This document shows, piece after piece, positions 6,709 through 12,613 of a DNA stretch of 12,613 bases (its first letter is position 1; every line of letters starts with the position of its first letter). The notes beneath the pieces are model-generated. The model ran no database searches. It saw only the letters and a program-made list of their open reading frames with translations, and had not been told where the DNA came from. The DNA comes from Actinomycetota bacterium (GTDB taxonomy: Bacteria > Actinomycetota > Actinomycetes > S36-B12): NCBI GenBank assembly GCA_016870425.1, contig VGBQ01000055.1:1-12613 (forward strand). The letters are read 5' to 3'. The translations under genes and the position numbers were made by a program.

Positions 6709-7434
6709 GTGGGTGTCCTCGCCCGCGGTCGAGTCGTGGATGCCGGGCGCAGTGCCGACTGGCTCTTCACGGACCGCCTAGGCGGTCAGAGCACCGGTGC
6801 CTACGCCGAGCTGAACCTCGGGGGATCGGTGGGCGATGAGCCCGATGCTGTCGCTGCCAATCGGCGCGAGGTCGCGGGCATGGTGGGGTGCGACGGCCTG
6901 GCACTGGTGAAGCAGGTGCATGGGCGGGATGTCGCGTACCTGCGTGCGATCCCTGGTGAGCCGCCACCGGCCGACGCGATCATCACGGGCGAGAGCAGTC
7001 TGGCGATCGCCGTACAGGTGGCCGACTGCGTGCCGGTGCTCCTCGCCGACCTGAGCGGGGGGCAGGTGGCAGCGGTGCATGCGGGGTGGCGCGGGGTGGT
7101 CGCCGATGTCGTGGGCGCCACCCTGGAGAGGCTTTCGCCCCGGGGGGAGGTGAGCGCGTGGGTGGGACCGGCGATCTGCCCCGGGTGCTACGAGGTGAGT
7201 CCCGAGGTCCGCGACGAGGTGGCTGATGCTGTCCCGGAGGCGGCAGCGCGCACTCGCCAAGGCACCCCGGCCGTGGACGTGCGCGCCGCGGTGCTCGCCC
7301 AACTCCGTCAGCACGGGGTCACGGGCGAGATCGTAGGCGGCTGCACCTTCGAGGATCCGACGCTCTACTCCTACCGGCGGGATACCACGACGGGCCGGCA
7401 GGTCGGCGTAATCGTCATGCGGGACAGCGGATGA
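6709..7434 (+). CDS. pgeF: peptidoglycan editing factor PgeF / YfiH-family laccase-domain protein
   Basis: This is the 241-residue YfiH/DUF152 family protein. E. coli YfiH has been linked to peptidoglycan fidelity (preventing wrong amino acids in the stem peptide), and relatives show purine nucleoside phosphorylase or adenosine deaminase-type activity; older annotations say polyphenol oxidase. The metal and active-site residues are all present: His71 in LVKQVHGRDV, Cys107 in VQVADCVPVLLAD, and His124 in VAAVHAGWRGVV. The other family blocks WVGPAICPGCYEV (151-163) and SYRRDTTTGRQ (221-231) are also there. The start GTG at 6709 lies 8 nt after the ftsZ stop; no good ribosome-binding site is seen, suggesting coupling to ftsZ translation. 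The stop overlaps the yggS start as ATGA (7431-7434). Confidence 0.94.
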   Translation: MGVLARGRVVDAGRSADWLFTDRLGGQSTGAYAELNLGGSVGDEPDAVAANRREVAGMVGCDGLALVKQVHGRDVAYLRAIPGEPPPADAIITGESSLAIAVQVADCVPVLLADLSGGQVAAVHAGWRGVVADVVGATLERLSPRGEVSAWVGPAICPGCYEVSPEVRDEVADAVPEAAARTRQGTPAVDVRAAVLAQLRQHGVTGEIVGGCTFEDPTLYSYRRDTTTGRQVGVIVMRDSG

Positions 7435-8156
7435 CCACCGACGACCGCACTCAGGAGCTCCACGAGCACCTCGACGTTGTCCGAGCTCGCGTCGACGCGG
7501 CATGCGCAGTCGCCGGCCGTGACCCGAGTGACGTGACACTCATCGTCGTCAGCAAGACGTGGCCCGTCGAAGACGTGCGGCGCCTGGCGGCACTCGGCGT
7601 TCGCGACTTCGGGGAGAATCGCGATCAGGAGGCCGCCCCCAAGGCAGAAGCGACAGCGGACCTCGGACTGCGATGGCACTTCGTCGGACAGCTGCAGTCC
7701 AACAAGGCCAACTCCGTCGCTCGCTATGCCGATCTCGTGCACTCCGTCGATCGCCTCTCGCTGGTGACGGCACTGGACAGGGGCGCGTCGAAGGCGGGTC
7801 GGCGGGTGGGGTGCCTGATCGAAGTCGACCTCGCCGGGCAGGTGGAGGCGCGGGGCGGGGCTCGGCCGGAGCTGGTCCCCGAGCTCGCGGCGCAGGTCGC
7901 GGCCAGCGACCACCTGCTGCTGCAGGGCGTGATGGCCGTCGCGCCGCTGGCTGCCGCCGGCGAGAGCCAGGCGGAGGTGTCCGCGCATGCTTTTGCGCGC
8001 CTGGCGGAGGTGTCTGAGCGCCTGCGCCAGGACCATCCGGACGCCACGCTCATCTCGGCGGGCATGTCCGAGGACCTCGAGCAGGCCGTGAGCGCCGGCG
8101 CGACACACCTGCGCGTGGGGAGCGCGGTCCTGGGGACGAGGCCTCCGCTCGGCTAA
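7431..8156 (+). CDS. yggS: YggS/PROSC-family pyridoxal-phosphate homeostasis protein
   Basis: A 241-residue cytoplasmic protein of the YggS family, a single-domain PLP-binding TIM barrel that buffers pyridoxal 5'-phosphate rather than catalysing a known reaction. The PLP-binding lysine is Lys42 in LIVVSKTWP. Other family signatures are VRDFGENRDQEAAPKAEA (FGENY-type loop), RWHFVGQLQSNKAN, LVHSVDRL, GVMAV, and the phosphate-binding end SEDLEQAVSAGATHLRVGSA. ATG 7431 overlaps the pgeF stop by 4 bp; only a weak purine run precedes it. The gene stands between pgeF and sepF as in most actinobacterial and many Firmicute division clusters. Its TAA stop forms part of a possible -10 element (TAACTT, 8154-8159) for sepF. 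Confidence 0.95.
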   Translation: MTTDDRTQELHEHLDVVRARVDAACAVAGRDPSDVTLIVVSKTWPVEDVRRLAALGVRDFGENRDQEAAPKAEATADLGLRWHFVGQLQSNKANSVARYADLVHSVDRLSLVTALDRGASKAGRRVGCLIEVDLAGQVEARGGARPELVPELAAQVAASDHLLLQGVMAVAPLAAAGESQAEVSAHAFARLAEVSERLRQDHPDATLISAGMSEDLEQAVSAGATHLRVGSAVLGTRPPLG

Positions 8157-8159
8157 CTT
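8154..8159 (+). promoter_or_regulatory. possible -10 element of a sepF promoter
   Basis: TAACTT fits TANNNT and would place a transcription start about 7 nt downstream, at the left edge of the 20-bp palindrome that precedes sepF. It overlaps the yggS stop codon. No good -35 is visible 16-18 nt upstream, so this is tentative. Confidence 0.3.
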
Positions 8160-8166
8160 AGGGGGA

Positions 8167-8186
8167 CGCCACCGGGCCCGGTGGCG
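8167..8186. repeat. perfect 20-bp palindrome in the sepF leader
   Basis: The sequence CGCCACCGGGCCCGGTGGCG reads the same on both strands. It fills most of the 43-bp gap between yggS and sepF and abuts the sepF ribosome-binding site AGAAGGGA (8187-8194). As RNA it could fold into an 8-bp GC stem with a GGCC tetraloop just before the ribosome-binding site. As DNA it has the symmetry of a repressor site. No U-run follows, so it is not a standard terminator. Confidence 0.7.
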
Positions 8187-8199
8187 AGAAGGGAATGCC

Positions 8200-8781
8200 A
8201 TGGCGGGCGCGATGCGCAAGATGGCGGTCTATCTCGGACTGGTCGAGGACGATCCCGACCGCCACGAGTCGTACTTCGAAGAGGACGAGTGGGAGTACGA
8301 AGACGAGCCCGCCCCCTCCCGCCGCAGCCGCTCGTCGGACCGGTCGACCGAGAGGTCCTCTCGTCAGCCGGAGCGACCCGAGCCGCGCACGGTCACGGTC
8401 GTCGATCCCCGAGAGCCTCGGCGCCTCTACCGCGACGAGCCCAGCAATGTCTCGCCGATGCCGGGGCCGGGTGCGCGTCCCACACCCGTCCCAGCGGTAG
8501 ACCTGCATCGCATCACGACCATCCACCCGCACACCTATAACGACGCGCGTCGCATCGGGGAGGAATTCCGCGAGGGAGTCCCCGTCATCATGAATCTCAC
8601 CGAGATGGACGACGGTGATGCCAAGCGCATCGTCGACTTCGCGGCGGGTCTGGTCTTCGGCCTGCACGGCACGATCGAGCGGGTCACCAACAAGGTCTTC
8701 CTCCTCTCACCGGCAAACGTCGAGGTGGGTGCCGAGGCGCGAGCCCAACTCGCGCAGACCGGCTTCTTCAACCAGAGTTGA
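8200..8781 (+). CDS. sepF: cell division protein SepF
   Basis: SepF anchors FtsZ filaments to the membrane and is the main FtsZ membrane tether in actinobacteria, which lack FtsA. The 193 residues begin with an amphipathic membrane-targeting helix (MAGAMRKMAVYLGLVEDD). An acidic and then Arg/Ser/Pro-rich disordered linker covers about 20-100. The conserved SepF core spans about 103-176: HRITTIHPHTYNDARRIGEEF, then VPVIMNLTEMDDGDAKRIVDF, GLVFGLHGTIERV, and KVFLLSPANVEV. The core binds the FtsZ C-terminal peptide, present in this window as DDLDVPDFLK. ATG 8200 has ribosome-binding site AGAAGGGA 5 nt upstream and gives the expected N-terminal helix. The stop TGA is part of a hairpin (8779-8798). 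Length, motifs and position all agree. Confidence 0.96.
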   Translation: MAGAMRKMAVYLGLVEDDPDRHESYFEEDEWEYEDEPAPSRRSRSSDRSTERSSRQPERPEPRTVTVVDPREPRRLYRDEPSNVSPMPGPGARPTPVPAVDLHRITTIHPHTYNDARRIGEEFREGVPVIMNLTEMDDGDAKRIVDFAAGLVFGLHGTIERVTNKVFLLSPANVEVGAEARAQLAQTGFFNQS

Positions 8782-8798
8782 CGCGCGGGTGCGCGTCA
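8779..8798. repeat. inverted repeat over the sepF stop codon
   Basis: Arms TGACGCGC (8779-8786) and GCGCGTCA (8791-8798) are perfect complements around the 4-nt loop GGGT, so the sepF stop TGA is the first triplet of the 5' arm. No T-run follows; the next bases lead into the yggT ribosome-binding site AAAGGGGA (8803-8810). An RNA stem or a DNA-binding site are both possible. Confidence 0.6.
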
Positions 8799-8817
8799 GT
8801 CGAAAGGGGACGGTTCG

Positions 8818-9102
8818 GTGGCGGTGGTCGGGCAGGTGCTCGCCACCTTCCTCTGGCTCTACTGGCTGGTCCTCATCGGCCGTCTCATCCTGGACTTCGT
8901 GCAGATCTTCGCTCGATCCTGGCAGCCCCGCGGCCCTCTCCTCGTGGTCGCGGAGGCCATCTACACCGTCACCGATCCGCCCTTGCGTGTCTTGCGCAAG
9001 GTCATCCCGCCCCTGCGACTGGGCGGGGTGCAGTTCGACCTCGCGTTCCTCATCCTCATCATCGCCGTCCAGATCCTCATCAACGTCGCTCTCGCCCTCT
9101 AG
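8818..9102 (+). CDS. yggT: YggT family membrane protein
   Basis: A 94-residue integral membrane protein of the YggT family, conserved next to sepF in actinobacteria, cyanobacteria and Firmicutes (YlmG). Plastid and cyanobacterial relatives affect chromosome or nucleoid distribution and division, but no biochemical activity is settled. Two hydrophobic helices lie at about 4-30 (LATFLWLYWLVLIGRLILDF) and 74-93 (DLAFLILIIAVQILINVALA). Between them is the signature stretch YTVTDPPLRVLRKVIPPLR (49-67) followed by LGGVQFDL. GTG 8818 is the start: the ribosome-binding site AAAGGGGA (8803-8810) is 7 nt upstream. It lies between sepF and divIVA, probably in one transcript. Confidence 0.93.
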   Translation: MAVVGQVLATFLWLYWLVLIGRLILDFVQIFARSWQPRGPLLVVAEAIYTVTDPPLRVLRKVIPPLRLGGVQFDLAFLILIIAVQILINVALAL

Positions 9103-9116
9103 CGCGCACATCCCCC

Positions 9117-9122
9117 AGGAGG
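9117..9122 (+). promoter_or_regulatory. strong ribosome-binding site of divIVA
   Basis: A perfect AGGAGG lies 4 nt before GTG 9127, the strongest Shine-Dalgarno sequence in this cluster. It fixes the start, agrees with the MTLTPQQVHEKQF N-terminus, and suits an abundant protein. Confidence 0.8.
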
Positions 9123-9126
9123 CACC

Positions 9127-9918
9127 GTGACCCTCACCCCTCAGCAGGTCCACGAGAAGCAGTTCAACACCGTCAAGATGCGCACCGGCTACGACATGGA
9201 CGAGGTGGACGCCTTCCTCGACGAGGTCGAGTCGGCCCTCGGCGGTCTCATCGTCGAGAACGACGATCTGCGGGCCCAACTGGCGCAAAAGCCCGCGGCC
9301 CCGGTGACCTCTGCCGACGTCGAGAAGAAGCTTGCCGAGGCTGAGAAGAAGGCGGCCGAGGCTGAGAAGAAGCTCAGCGAGGCACAGGCCAAGCTCGCCG
9401 AAGCGGATAAGAAGGCGAGCGAGGCGGACAAGAAGCTCGCCGAGGCTGCCGACAAGGAGAAGGCGGCCGAGACCAAGCTCACCGAGGCGCGGCGGATGGC
9501 GACGGCCAACACCGTCGCTCCCGCTCAGGCGGCAGCGCCCGCTGCTGCAGCAGCCGCCATGGCCGCTGCGCCCCCGGCAACTCCTGCTCCCGCCCCGGCG
9601 CCAGCTCCGGCCGCGGCCGCGGACGCAGACGTCCCCGGCCGCGCCTTCGCGATGCTCGAGGCGGCGCAGCGCACGGCGGACGAGACCGTGGCGAGCGCCA
9701 AGGCCGAAGCAGACACGATCTTGGTGAAAGCCCGCGAGGAAGCGTCCAAGGTGACCGGCCAGCTCGACGAGCAGCGAGCGGCACTGGAGACCAAGGTGAA
9801 CGACCTGCGCAGTTTCGAGCGCTCCTACCGCACGAAGCTGCGCGACACCATCTCCGGGCAATTGGCCGAGCTCGACAAGGTCGCCTCAGTTGAGCCCAAG
9901 GCGCCAACGAGCTCCTAG
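9127..9918 (+). CDS. divIVA: DivIVA/Wag31 polar growth and division-site coiled-coil protein
   Basis: Wag31-type DivIVA marks curved membrane at poles and septa and organises the wall-synthesis machinery in actinobacteria. The protein has 263 residues. The N-terminal membrane-binding domain (1-55) has the diagnostic wording VHEKQFNTVKMRTGYDMDEV and DAFLDEVESAL. Residues 67-122 are eight back-to-back heptads of the KKLAEAE type, a continuous charged coiled coil. Residues 130-165 form an Ala/Pro-rich low-complexity hinge. A second coiled coil (172-250) contains the family blocks AFAMLEAAQRTADETV, AKAEADTILVKAREEA and LRSFERSYRTKLRDTI. The start GTG 9127 follows AGGAGG. The TAG stop is embedded in CTAG, shared with the convergent TRIC-family gene. 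It is the last gene of the plus-strand block. Confidence 0.96.
   Translation: MTLTPQQVHEKQFNTVKMRTGYDMDEVDAFLDEVESALGGLIVENDDLRAQLAQKPAAPVTSADVEKKLAEAEKKAAEAEKKLSEAQAKLAEADKKASEADKKLAEAADKEKAAETKLTEARRMATANTVAPAQAAAPAAAAAAMAAAPPATPAPAPAPAPAAAADADVPGRAFAMLEAAQRTADETVASAKAEADTILVKAREEASKVTGQLDEQRAALETKVNDLRSFERSYRTKLRDTISGQLAELDKVASVEPKAPTSS
9325..9492 (+). repeat. eight-unit heptad-coding repeat inside divIVA
   Basis: Eight successive 21-bp units encode KKLAEAE, KKAAEAE, KKLSEAQ, AKLAEAD, KKASEAD, KKLAEAA, DKEKAAE and TKLTEAR. At DNA level the units GAGGCTGAGAAGAAG and their variants are near-identical at the start of the array and degenerate towards the end. This suggests growth by tandem duplication. 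Confidence 0.75.
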
Positions 9919-10601
9919 CGGGCCTCGGGCTCGGCCGGTCCTGATCCGTCCTGCTCAGGCAGGGGGCGCACGCTGTGCGTGCGCAGGTCCCATCTCAGCG
10001 TGATCACTCGCAGCGAGATGACCGACCCGAGGCAGGCGAGGGCGGCCAGGCCACCGCTGAACTGGTCGAGGAGCACATAGACCGTCGCGCCGACGGCGGC
10101 GAGCAGTGCGTAGGGCTGGCTGGGCAGCAGGATCTGTGGCGTCTCGCCCCTCAGGACCGATACGACGGCCCCGCCGGTGACGGCGGCCAGGAATCCGACC
10201 GTGATGGCCCCGATGTCCGGCAGCCCGAACTCGATCGCCATCTGGGCAGCGATGACGGCGTACAAGCCCAGCGCCAGGGCGTCGAGCACGATGAAGGTCC
10301 AGCTGCCCACACGGATCCATCGCCCGATGACCAGGACCGTGACGACGGCCGCCAGCACGGCCGCGAGATACCACGGGGATCGCAGCGCGAGTGGCGGCAG
10401 ATTGCCGAGCAGGAGGTCGCGCGTGATGCCCCCACCCAGGCCGAGGACGAAGGCGAAGACCGCCACACCGACGATGTCGTAGCTGACGCGCGAGGGCTGA
10501 CGGCCGAGGATCGCGCCGGAGAGAGCCGCGACGAAGGTCGTCACGAGAGCGAGCCACAGGGGGGTGTTGGCCGCGATGTTGGGCAGGTCGATCTGGTGCA
10601 C
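9915..10601 (-). CDS. TRIC-family / UPF0126 membrane protein (putative cation channel)
   Basis: A 228-residue polytopic membrane protein with two UPF0126 (TRIC channel-like) repeats. Bacterial TRIC homologues form trimeric monovalent cation channels; some relatives are annotated as glycine transporters, so the substrate is open. About seven hydrophobic segments are seen between residues 15 and 200. The first repeat carries GLGGGITRDLLLG (54-66), matching the GGGxxRD pore motif. The equivalent place in the second repeat reads GGAVVSVLRGETP (143-155) and lacks the Arg-Asp pair. The C-terminal tail from about 205 is charged and Pro/Gly-rich. The start is GTG at 10599-10601, 16 nt after the ileS stop on the same strand; no Shine-Dalgarno sequence is visible, so it is likely co-transcribed with ileS. 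The stop shares CTAG with divIVA. Confidence 0.88.
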   Translation of the reverse strand: MHQIDLPNIAANTPLWLALVTTFVAALSGAILGRQPSRVSYDIVGVAVFAFVLGLGGGITRDLLLGNLPPLALRSPWYLAAVLAAVVTVLVIGRWIRVGSWTFIVLDALALGLYAVIAAQMAIEFGLPDIGAITVGFLAAVTGGAVVSVLRGETPQILLPSQPYALLAAVGATVYVLLDQFSGGLAALACLGSVISLRVITLRWDLRTHSVRPLPEQDGSGPAEPEAR

Positions 10602-10617
10602 GGTCGAAGCGTAGAGG

Positions 10618-12613
10618 TCAGGCCTTGCTCAGGACGAAATCCAGTGCCAGGCCGCCCTCCGTCGCCGTGGCGCTACCCGACCGGACCGCACCCTCCGCGA
10701 AGTCCGTCGCGAGGACCTCGCCCGCGATCATCTCCCGGTGCTCGCGCAGGGCCGCGGCGACGTCATCGTCGGAGGAGGACCAGGTGAGCGTGATGCGGTC
10801 GGAGATGTCGAGGCCCGCCGACTTGCGTGCCTCCTGGATCAGGCGCACAGCCTCGCGTGCGCAGCCCAGGCTGCGCAGCGCAGGCGTGAGCTCGAGGTCG
10901 AGCGCGACCGTCTCACCGTCCCCGCTCGCCACGGACCAGCCCTGCCGTGGGGTCTCGGTCACGATGACGTCGTCGGGGGAGAGCTCGATCGTGCCGAGGC
11001 CAGCGACGTCGATGGATGCGGACCCTGCACGCAAGCCGGCCGCCAGCGTCGCGGGGTCGGCCGAGGCGATCGTCGTGGCGACCTCCTGGGTCTGCTTGCC
11101 GAAGCGCTTGCCCAGTGCACGGAAGTTCGCCTTGACCGAGACGTCGACGAGGTCACCGTCGCTCGCCGAGAGGTTGGCCATGTCGAGCACGTTGAGCTCA
11201 TTCGCAACCTCGGCCACGAGCTCGGCGGGCAGCGCGGCCCATCCGGGGGCTGAGACCAGAGCGCGAGCCAGTGGCTGACGCGTGCGCACGTTGGACGCCG
11301 CTCGCGCTGCCCGCCCGAGTTCGACGATTCGCCGGACCAGGGCTACCTGCGCGGCGAGCTCGTCGTCGATGACGTCAACGTCGGCGGCCGGCCAAGACGC
11401 CAGGTGCACGCTCGGCGGTGCGTCGGGGTCCACCGCGCGCACCATGTCCTGCCAGACCCGCTCGGTCACGAAGGGTGTGAAGGGTGCCATGACCAGCGTG
11501 ACGATGCGCAGCGCCTCGTCGAGGGTGGCCAGCGCGGCGGGATCGCCGTCCCAGAAGCGTCGGCGTGTGCGGCGGACATACCAGTTGGAGAGGTCGTCGA
11601 CGAAGGCCGAGATGAGACGTCCCGCGCGCTGCGTGTCGAAGACCTCAAGCGCCGCATCGACATCGCGGGCCAGCCGGTGCGACTCGCTTAGCACCCACCG
11701 ATCGAGGGCGGGCCGCTCGTCGACCGGCGGCGCTGCGTCGCCGGGAGTCCATCCGGCAGCCCGCGCGTAGAGCGAGAGGAAGGAGGCGGTGTTCCAGTAG
11801 GTGAGGAGGACCTTGCGCACCACCTCCTGGATCGCCGCATGTCCCACGCGCCGCGCCTGCCACGGCGAACCGGATGCGAGCATGAACCACCGCACGGCAT
11901 CGGCGCCGTGCTCATCCATGAGAGGGATCGGCTCGAGGACATTGCCGAGGTGCTTGCTCATCTTGCGGCCGTCCTCGTCGAGGATGTGGCCCAGGCACAC
12001 GACGTTCTTGTACGACGACTGATCGAAGACGAGCGTGCCGACGGCCATGAGCGTGTAGAACCAGCCGCGGGTCTGGTCGATGGCCTCGCAGATGTAGTCG
12101 GCCGGGTAGCGGGAGGCGAACTCCGCCTCGCCGCGATGGGGGTAGCCGAATTGCGCGAAGGGCATGGCCCCGGAGTCGTACCAGCAGTCGATGACCTCGG
12201 GCACGCGCGTGGCCTCGGCGCCGCAGTCGGGGCAGGCGAAGGTCACCTCGTCGACGTAGGGCCGGTGGGGGTCGAGGTCAGCCAGCTCGCGCCCGCTGCG
12301 GCGGCCGAGGTCGGCCAGCGACTCGATGGCGGTGAGATGGCCCTCGGGGCATCGCCAGATGGGCAGCGGCGTGCCCCAGTAGCGGTTGCGCGAGAGAGCC
12401 CAGTCGACGTTGTTGTTGAGCCAGTCGCCGTAGCGGCCCCACTGGATCGTCTCGGGGTACCAGTTGGTGCCCTCGTTCTCCCGGAGGAGATCGTCCTTGA
12501 TGGCGGTCGTCTTGATGTACCACGACGGCTGTGCGTAGTAGATGAGCGGCGTATGGCACCGCCAGCAGTGCGGATAGGAGTGCTCGTAGCCCACATGCTT
12601 GGCGAGCAGGCCG
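10618..12613 (-). CDS. ileS: isoleucyl-tRNA synthetase, C-terminal two thirds (5' end outside window)
   Basis: IleRS is the class I synthetase that charges tRNA-Ile. About 665 codons are visible, open to the window edge at 12613, against roughly 1,040-1,100 residues for the actinobacterial enzyme. The HIGH motif and most of the editing domain lie outside. What remains starts at the end of the editing insert (YEHSYPHCWRC, SWYIKTTAIKDD). It continues with the catalytic half (WALSRNRYWGTPLPIW, DCWYDSGAMPFAQFGYP) and the ATP-binding loop GRKMSKHLGN (KMSKH encoded at 11950-11964). The helical anticodon-binding domain follows (LDRWVLSESHRLARDV, DDLSNWYVRRTRRRFWDGD, APFTPFVTERVWQDM) and then a long C-terminal extension. 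CxxC pairs (CWRC, CPDC) may bind zinc. The long C-terminus and the wording suggest the eukaryote-like IleRS type common in actinobacteria, which is an inference. Confidence 0.96.
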   Translation of the reverse strand, partial: GLLAKHVGYEHSYPHCWRCHTPLIYYAQPSWYIKTTAIKDDLLRENEGTNWYPETIQWGRYGDWLNNNVDWALSRNRYWGTPLPIWRCPEGHLTAIESLADLGRRSGRELADLDPHRPYVDEVTFACPDCGAEATRVPEVIDCWYDSGAMPFAQFGYPHRGEAEFASRYPADYICEAIDQTRGWFYTLMAVGTLVFDQSSYKNVVCLGHILDEDGRKMSKHLGNVLEPIPLMDEHGADAVRWFMLASGSPWQARRVGHAAIQEVVRKVLLTYWNTASFLSLYARAAGWTPGDAAPPVDERPALDRWVLSESHRLARDVDAALEVFDTQRAGRLISAFVDDLSNWYVRRTRRRFWDGDPAALATLDEALRIVTLVMAPFTPFVTERVWQDMVRAVDPDAPPSVHLASWPAADVDVIDDELAAQVALVRRIVELGRAARAASNVRTRQPLARALVSAPGWAALPAELVAEVANELNVLDMANLSASDGDLVDVSVKANFRALGKRFGKQTQEVATTIASADPATLAAGLRAGSASIDVAGLGTIELSPDDVIVTETPRQGWSVASGDGETVALDLELTPALRSLGCAREAVRLIQEARKSAGLDISDRITLTWSSSDDDVAAALREHREMIAGEVLATDFAEGAVRSGSATATEGGLALDFVLSKA

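Noticed and set aside
9325..9492. Regular DNA repeats as a CRISPR-like array
   Set aside because: Units are 21 bp with no spacers and stay in frame as coiled-coil heptads of DivIVA.
9950..9963. Small hairpin CCTGC-TCAG-GCAGG as a divIVA terminator
   Set aside because: It has only 5 bp of stem, lies inside the coding sequence of the opposite gene, and lacks a T-run.
9975..10787. 270-residue plus-strand open frame downstream of divIVA
   Set aside because: It is antisense to the TRIC-family gene and the end of ileS, is Asp/Gly/Arg-rich and has no family features.

Overview
The window is high-GC DNA from an actinobacterium (Actinomycetota). I lean towards Micrococcales, but that is an inference. 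Three things point this way. The gene order ftsZ-pgeF-yggS-sepF-yggT-divIVA is that of the actinobacterial division and cell-wall (dcw) cluster. DivIVA is of the Wag31 type. Start codons are often GTG and many genes overlap by 4 bp.

Layout. (1) 2-1530, plus strand: the 3' part of murC and a complete ftsQ, joined by a 4-bp GTGA overlap. (2) 1538-4532, minus strand: a tightly coupled three-gene ABC exporter operon with two FtsX/MacB-type permeases and a LolD/MacB-type ATPase, linked by ATGA overlaps. It converges on ftsQ with 7 bp between the stop codons. (3) 4614-5375, plus strand: an alpha/beta hydrolase transcribed divergently from the exporter. Blocks 2 and 3 separate ftsQ from ftsZ, which are neighbours in many actinobacteria. 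(4) 5543-9918, plus strand: ftsZ, pgeF, yggS, sepF, yggT and divIVA, preceded by a 167-bp non-coding region that probably holds ftsZ promoter elements. (5) 9915-12613, minus strand: the 3' two thirds of ileS followed by a TRIC/UPF0126 membrane protein gene whose stop codon shares the palindrome CTAG with the divIVA stop.

How the genes fit together. MurC completes the UDP-MurNAc-L-Ala precursor. FtsZ forms the division ring, SepF ties FtsZ to the membrane, and FtsQ belongs to the periplasmic divisome. DivIVA/Wag31 organises polar growth. PgeF and YggS are housekeeping proteins of peptidoglycan fidelity and PLP homeostasis that travel with ftsZ. The exporter and hydrolase form the accessory module; their substrates cannot be read from sequence.

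Most of the window is conventional. The points worth a second look are the exporter/hydrolase block inside the dcw cluster, a perfect 20-bp palindrome in the sepF leader, a hairpin over the sepF stop codon, repeated TGAG(A/G)T half-sites upstream of ftsZ, an FtsQ with almost no cytoplasmic tail, exact heptad repeats in DivIVA, and the shared CTAG stop. I see no RNA genes, insertion sequences, CRISPR arrays or attachment sites.
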